A stretch of DNA of 64,000 nt from Psococerastis gibbosa (Eukaryota; Arthropoda; Insecta; Psocodea; Psocidae), in NCBI GenBank assembly GCA_963971405.1, contig OZ020486.1:15275419-15339418 (forward strand), read 5' to 3'. Position 1 is the stretch's first letter; the number at the start of each line of letters is the position of its first letter. A model generated the notes under the pieces. The model did not search any database, was not told where the DNA came from, and saw nothing but the letters and a program-made list of their open reading frames with translations. Of this stretch, positions 59,899 to 64,000 are shown piece after piece. The position numbers were made by a program, and so were the translations under genes.

Positions 59899-60317
59899 TT
59901 TTAAAGACTTAGTAAAATGTATCCCCCTTTTTTCCTCACCTAAAATTAGAGTTATCAAGAAAGGGTAATTAATATCCTTAAGTTCTCAGTAAGAACGGTT
60001 CTTTTTTAAAATAATTTCTCCAGTAGTAGATAATCGCCCTTCCAAGAACCATGTTCATATTTTTAAAAAAATTAAATGTCCACTTAAAATGAAAATTTTT
60101 CAGCTTACCGTAAGCGATTTATAATTAAATCAATGCAGAAATTGCAGTAATTTTACCATCAATTATTTATCATTTTCCTATGTCAAAATTAAGTAAATGA
60201 TTATTATTAAATTCTACAATTGTGTTTGTCTTAATAATTGGATTATTTCATGAATGAGATTAATGAGAAATAATCTTAGACTAATAATTACTTAAAAGCC
60301 AAACCCGCATATTACTC

Positions 60318-60672
60318 GTATGTTGTTGTTGTGTTGTTTCCAACGCCTGCTTTCAGCATGTCTGCTTTAAGCAACCCTGCCAGCCTGGCGGGGGGAATGA
60401 GTCTGTTTGTTAACTTGAGGCACCCTAAGGGGAAAGGGGAGTTGACTAACAGGGTCAAGGCCGTAGCCAGGATTTTTTTCGGGGGGGGGGGTTCATAAAT
60501 TTCATTGGATATTACATAGTGGTTTTTATTTTCCCTCTCAAAATCCGATTCCATCTAGTATCAAGCCATTTCATTTCGGGGGGGGGGGGGGGTTTAACCC
60601 CCATGAACCCCCTTGGCTATGGCCTTGGACAGGGTGGACCTCCTGATTATAGTGGATTCCGAACCACTTGAC
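60318..60672 (-). mobile_element. SINE-B copy interrupted by a hAT-like MITE
   Basis: Minus-strand SINE-B: (TTG)n at 60322-60340, ccaacgcctgctttcagcat, ccagcctggcgggggg, gaggcaccctaagggg, gttgactaacagggt, then the MITE, then ggacctcctgattatagtgg and ttccgaaccacttg. The head half is missing beyond 60672. Confidence 0.85.
60456..60627 (+). mobile_element. hAT-like MITE (family 2, copy 2) inside SINE-B
   Basis: A 172-bp element with ends CAAGGCCGTAGCCAGG and CTTGGCTATGGCCTTG and two G-runs. Flanks aacagggt (60448-60455) and gacagggt (60628-60635) match at 7 of 8 bases. The empty site (aacagggtgg) is seen in the intact SINE at 13350-13360. It is the reverse complement of 9949-10116. Confidence 0.95.
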
Positions 60673-60782
60673 CCGCATACTATTGAACTTTATTCCAATT
60701 AAATAATTTAATGGGCCCCTGTTTGAGCTGATAACTAAGAGCATCAGACATGATTTAACACCATGAAATTACTTGTTTACAG

Positions 60783-61289
60783 GCAGTAGCAACAAACGTT
60801 CAAGTTCACTGCAAATGTCACGGATATTCTGCTAGCTGTGGACTCAAAACCTGCTGGAAAGCTGCACCAGATTTTAGGCTAGTCGGTGACTCCCTCAAAC
60901 AGAAGTTCCGGTCCGCAATACAAGTTGACAGTTCGAATGCAGGAAGAGGGACTCTGCTTCTGGAGACAAAGAGGCGTCGGAAACGGCCCAAGCAAATTCA
61001 GCGACCTCAGCGGAAGAGGAAGCTGAAAGACTACGCGCTAGACTTGTTCTACCGGCAGAAATCGCCAACTTTCTGCGAGAGGGACCTGAGCAATGACGCG
61101 TCAGGTACCGAGGGGAGGTACTGCAATATTACAAGTTCCGGGGAAGACGGTTGTGGCAACATGTGCTGTGGTCGCGGTTACAACATGGTGAATAGAACCA
61201 TAACAGAGCCCCAGTGTAAATTCATATGGTGTTGCGACGTCAAATGCAGAAATGTTACTCAAAGTAAATGGTATACTGTATGCAAGTAG
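60783..61289 (+). CDS. Wnt10: Wnt10 exon 5 (C-terminal half, stop)
   Basis: Codons 214-381 and TAG. It holds the lipid hairpin CKCHGYSASCGLKTCW; Ser229 corresponds to the palmitoleoylated Ser209 of mouse Wnt3a, but the next residue is Ala where Wnts nearly always have Gly. A basic linker follows (KRRRKRPK at 276-283, RKRKLK at 290-295). The Cys-rich domain has FCERD, CNITSSGEDGCGNMCCGRGY and the end WCCDVKC ... TVCK. Sequons lie at Asn328, Asn350 and Asn370. Fourteen cysteines are present instead of 16; the two missing positions are Pro356 and Val371, which would pair with each other. The frame is otherwise intact. Confidence 0.97.
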   Translation, partial: AVATNVQVHCKCHGYSASCGLKTCWKAAPDFRLVGDSLKQKFRSAIQVDSSNAGRGTLLLETKRRRKRPKQIQRPQRKRKLKDYALDLFYRQKSPTFCERDLSNDASGTEGRYCNITSSGEDGCGNMCCGRGYNMVNRTITEPQCKFIWCCDVKCRNVTQSKWYTVCK

Positions 61290-62108
61290 ATGTGAAATGT
61301 GCTGGATATTATTTCCTCTTCAGAGGAACAGAAACAGAAATTTTTGAGGTTTTTTATCAATATTAATTAGTAACAGATTTATCTTTTTTTTTTGGTTTAT
61401 TATACAACAAAAGTACCTACTTTTATACTTTTCTGTAAAACATCAAGTATTTAGTATACACTACAATACCACGCATGATATCGTATAAGGAAAATCAACG
61501 TGAAAAAGAGCCTGAACAGAATTTTTTTACGTGGCCTCGTATGACTGATTATTTCATCTTTTTGTTGACACCTATCTAAATCATTAATAGTAGTAATAAT
61601 TTCATACTCACATTTGTACAATGTATCATTCATCATTATTTATTTTTAGAATAGGTGACTAACAGTTGACTGAGTAGGGAGACCCTACTGTAGCTTACCA
61701 CATAATTGTATTCTACTATATGCCAATTTTTACTCACAATATGTTTACCTGTGTTCCAAATGTAGACTAGGTATAGTATGCAATGATAAATTACAATAAT
61801 ATGTACTATATAACCTAGGAGAGAAAGTAAACATTAATACAGTAAATCTGCAACTTATTTTTGTTAAAAATATCCCTAGTACTCTACGAAGACAATTGGC
61901 AAATGTGTCTTGCAACGTGCATCTCGAAACATAGGTAGGTATCTCATACAGGATTTTTGGATCTGAACGTAAAAAAATAAGTTAACAAAAAAAAAATATA
62001 GGAAACGACCATTGCATATCAGAGTCACAGAGTGGCTATATTTTTACTATATTTTCATAAGTATATATATATATAAGTATAATGGTCGAAAAATTTGACT
62101 CTTTGGTT

Positions 62109-62114
62109 AATAAA
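62109..62114 (+). terminator. Candidate poly(A) signal for Wnt10
   Basis: The first AATAAA after the Wnt10 stop, 820 bases downstream, followed within 100 bases by T-rich DNA; a second lies at 62206-62211. Such hexamers are common in AT-rich DNA. Confidence 0.25.
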
Positions 62115-63507
62115 TGGCGGGAATTTACCTTCTATTATTTATATATTATTTTATTTTTTTATATATTTTATTTATTTTATTATTTTATTTATTATATTAT
62201 ATTCCAATAAAAGGGGGCGTGGTAAATTTGTTTTCTTCATTTCCTGTAATGGGTGCATCGTGAAAAAGAGTTTGCCCCCCTCCCCCAAGCTAAAGCTGAA
62301 ATGACGCCACTGTATTGAATCCATCTGTAAACAAATAGCGTAAGCGGATCATTGTGTTCCCCATCCCTTTAGAAAAAGAGAGAAAAAAATCCCAGATACA
62401 TTCGGGTGAACCAGGTGATGATATAAGCTCCTTTACCGAGGCAATAGAAGACCTGACAACTCTAATCTTAAAAGTGTAACAAATTGCGCGTGAATATAAA
62501 AAACATGCGCATCTTTTCCCATTGACTACGATACAGGGATCGGCAATCAGAGGGTTCCCCCGGTGTAATGCATACTGTAATAGATGCGAGGGATCAAACC
62601 TTTGTGAAACCCCGACGTGTTTTCTACTTTTCGACACTGATCGGCCTTGATGGACACTTCATGCATGTTAAAAAGATGCATGAAACCCATAGTGAGCTTA
62701 CGATCGATGGGCTCCGAATTGAGAGCGGAAGAGACCATTGTCACTCCTACAATAGCATTCGGTTGCTCTGTCAGGAAGAATGTTGAGCGGTCCTCCTCAA
62801 TGAAATGCTTCAAACACGGGCTTGAGTAGTTATAAAGAAGGATGGCGCTTAACGATAACATCTTGATTCACAGTTGTAGCTAAGTTAATGTAATTCATTG
62901 CATTAAGGGCTAATGTCTTTCGAAAATCAGTGGTATTGATGATAACTGAATGAAGGGCTCCAATCGACTCGGTTATAACAGAAGTTTAGATACACAATAA
63001 TGTACGGGATATAAGCCCTGATTACACGCTCTAATATTTATTTAATCCAATATTTATTCAATCGAAGAAATATTTGGAATGTTTATGTTGAATTATCCGA
63101 TTTGAATCTGAATTTAGGTATTACACTCCCCCCCCCCCCCTATATTTATCTGGAACAATATTCGATTAAATACATTTGGGGTCTAATCTAAGGAAAATGT
63201 GAAAGTACAATATTTAAATTCAAATTTTAAATCATATCGTCTTCTTCAAGTTAGAGTTCAGTTCTTACAAGTTGCACTCCCCTCGATCCTAGCTCTTCAG
63301 CTCCACGCATTTAGTGACCCCTCCATTCTCAATCACTTGTTGCAGATATTCCTTTCTTAATCGTATACTTCAACATTAACATTCCAATCGAATAAATATT
63401 AGAATATGTAAAATCAGGGCCGCTTCCCAATTTTTCTTAGACCTATATTTATTGGATTGAATATTGCTCCAAGTATGTAATAAGGGCCGTAAACCCATTT
63501 TGTTCTA

Positions 63508-63720
63508 AGGCTATCTACGGACTTCTAGCGGTCCATTGAACCTTTCCCTGCTAACGACAACATTGATTTTTCGGGCATTATTGGTATTGACTCCGTATGA
63601 ATTTTTGACCCCTGGCAAATCAGATCACGTCCTCGACACCGGCTTCAAGTGCTGACAATGGAAAAGCTGAGACTTGCTTACCACTGGCATTGTAAGAACT
63701 CAGTTGTAAGAGAGCACGCA
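63508..63720 (+). repeat. Interspersed repeat C, copy 4
   Basis: Shares ggcattattggtattgactccg, acccctggcaaat, cggcttcaagtgctgacaatgg and gcttaccactggc with copies at 11620, 16033 and 51893. It is diverged. Confidence 0.55.
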
Positions 63721-64000
63721 TTATGTGATGTTAGCGCACAACATAAAGATTTGCTGCGTAAAAAAGGCTTACAAATGTACGAAGCAAAATGTACAAGAGA
63801 AGCGTTGGATCATGACACCCCGCTGTCACATTATTGTCCATTTCAGTTTTCAACTAACAGAACGCACCCGCATCCTGGACTATATACATAATTGTACAAC
63901 CAATCTCTTGCAATTATTATTATTATTAGTTGATTATATCACCAACGTCCTTGTCAAACTGACTCATAACTCTGGAGACCAAAACAAGAAGGTGGACAAG

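Larger units (their letters stand above)
51377..60782 (+). other. Wnt10 intron 4 (9.4 kb)
   Basis: Donor GTAAGTAT, acceptor ttacttgtttacag. It contains LINE and repeat C remains (51560-52345), several MITEs (53775-57053), a 25-bp minisatellite (57599-57738), a SINE-A copy (59184-59335), a hAT-like MITE (59708-59898) and a MITE-bearing SINE-B (60318-60672). Nothing was recognised in 52350-53770, 54170-55390, 56120-56830, 57060-57590, 57740-59180 and 59900-60310 beyond C-runs (53507-53521, 57803-57815). Confidence 0.85.
24041..61289 (+). other. Wnt10: Wnt10 gene, five coding exons, 381 residues
   Basis: Wnt10 is a secreted, lipid-modified, Cys-rich ligand for Frizzled/LRP5-6 receptors. Exons 24041-24099, 41355-41578, 49424-49604, 51202-51376 and 60783-61289 add to 1146 bases, in frame throughout, with GT..AG introns of phases 2, 1, 2 and 0. 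The subfamily call rests on several stretches I recognise as Wnt10-like: LPGLSKEQLEICREFPDV, NKIP before [14 protein letters not shown], RWKWGGCSHNVDFG, FLDLREKIGDIQSKINLHNN and CWKAAPDF. At 381 residues it is shorter than fly or human Wnt10 because the variable linkers are compact. The mature chain has 22 cysteines instead of the usual 24. Acceptor lipid site by homology: Ser229. Sequons: Asn75, Asn328, Asn350, Asn370. With the minus-strand exon at 1851-1912 it would form a divergent Wnt pair. Confidence 0.95.
61290..64000 (+). other. Wnt10 3' UTR and downstream flank
   Basis: No further exon was recognised. Candidate poly(A) signals AATAAA are at 62109-62114 and 62206-62211; none lies closer to the stop. 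A fragment resembling a hAT-MITE end (gcccccctcccccaagc ... gacgccactg) is at 62273-62312. The (AT)-rich run 62130-62200, a C-run at 63129-63140 and repeat C (63508-63720) are the other visible items. The open frames at 62547-62861 match nothing I know. Confidence 0.5.

Noticed and set aside
62547-62861. 104-residue minus-strand frame
   Set aside because: No recognised family and no clear start context or splice sites. It could be part of an unknown gene or repeat, but I cannot support it.

Overview
This is eukaryotic DNA: AT-rich, repeat-dense, with a single well-supported intron-containing gene over most of its length. The gene is a Wnt10 orthologue on the + strand (24041-61289, five coding exons, 381 residues). 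Its sequence ([28 protein letters not shown], basic linkers) looks most like insect/pancrustacean Wnt10. Long introns (17.3, 7.8, 1.6 and 9.4 kb) full of transposon debris suggest an arthropod with a fairly large genome. The species cannot be named from the sequence. A second gene enters at the left edge: a minus-strand signal-peptide exon ending in Trp-Trp and a perfect splice donor (1851-1912). It looks like exon 1 of Wnt6 (less likely Wnt1), the usual genomic neighbours of Wnt10, with the rest of the gene beyond base 1. The two Wnt genes would then be head to head, about 22 kb apart.

Layout: 1-1850, repeats in intron 1 of the left Wnt gene; 1851-1912, its exon 1; 1913-24040, a 22 kb intergenic region with MITEs, SINEs, LINE 3' ends and two GC-rich patches; 24041-24099, Wnt10 exon 1; 24100-41354, intron 1; 41355-41578, exon 2; 41579-49423, intron 2; 49424-49604, exon 3; 49605-51201, intron 3; 51202-51376, exon 4; 51377-60782, intron 4; 60783-61289, exon 5 with the stop; then 3' UTR or flanking DNA to the end.

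Annotated repeats include: (i) many short hAT-like MITEs with 8-bp target duplications, often with long G or C runs just inside the ends; (ii) PIF/Harbinger-like MITEs with TTA duplications, including a three-copy 'element within an element'; (iii) a SINE with a (CAA)n tail and a 17-bp duplication; (iv) tRNA-derived SINEs with an (AAAT)n-like tail; (v) decayed 3' ends of non-LTR retrotransposons; (vi) palindromic MITEs and tandem arrays. No intact transposase, reverse transcriptase, viral gene, rRNA, functional tRNA or CRISPR array was recognised.

The most notable observations are the head-to-head Wnt pair, the loss in Wnt10 of exactly the two cysteines that form one conserved disulfide near the C terminus, and a Gly-to-Ala change next to the lipid-bearing serine. 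Several nested repeat structures also record insertion history.
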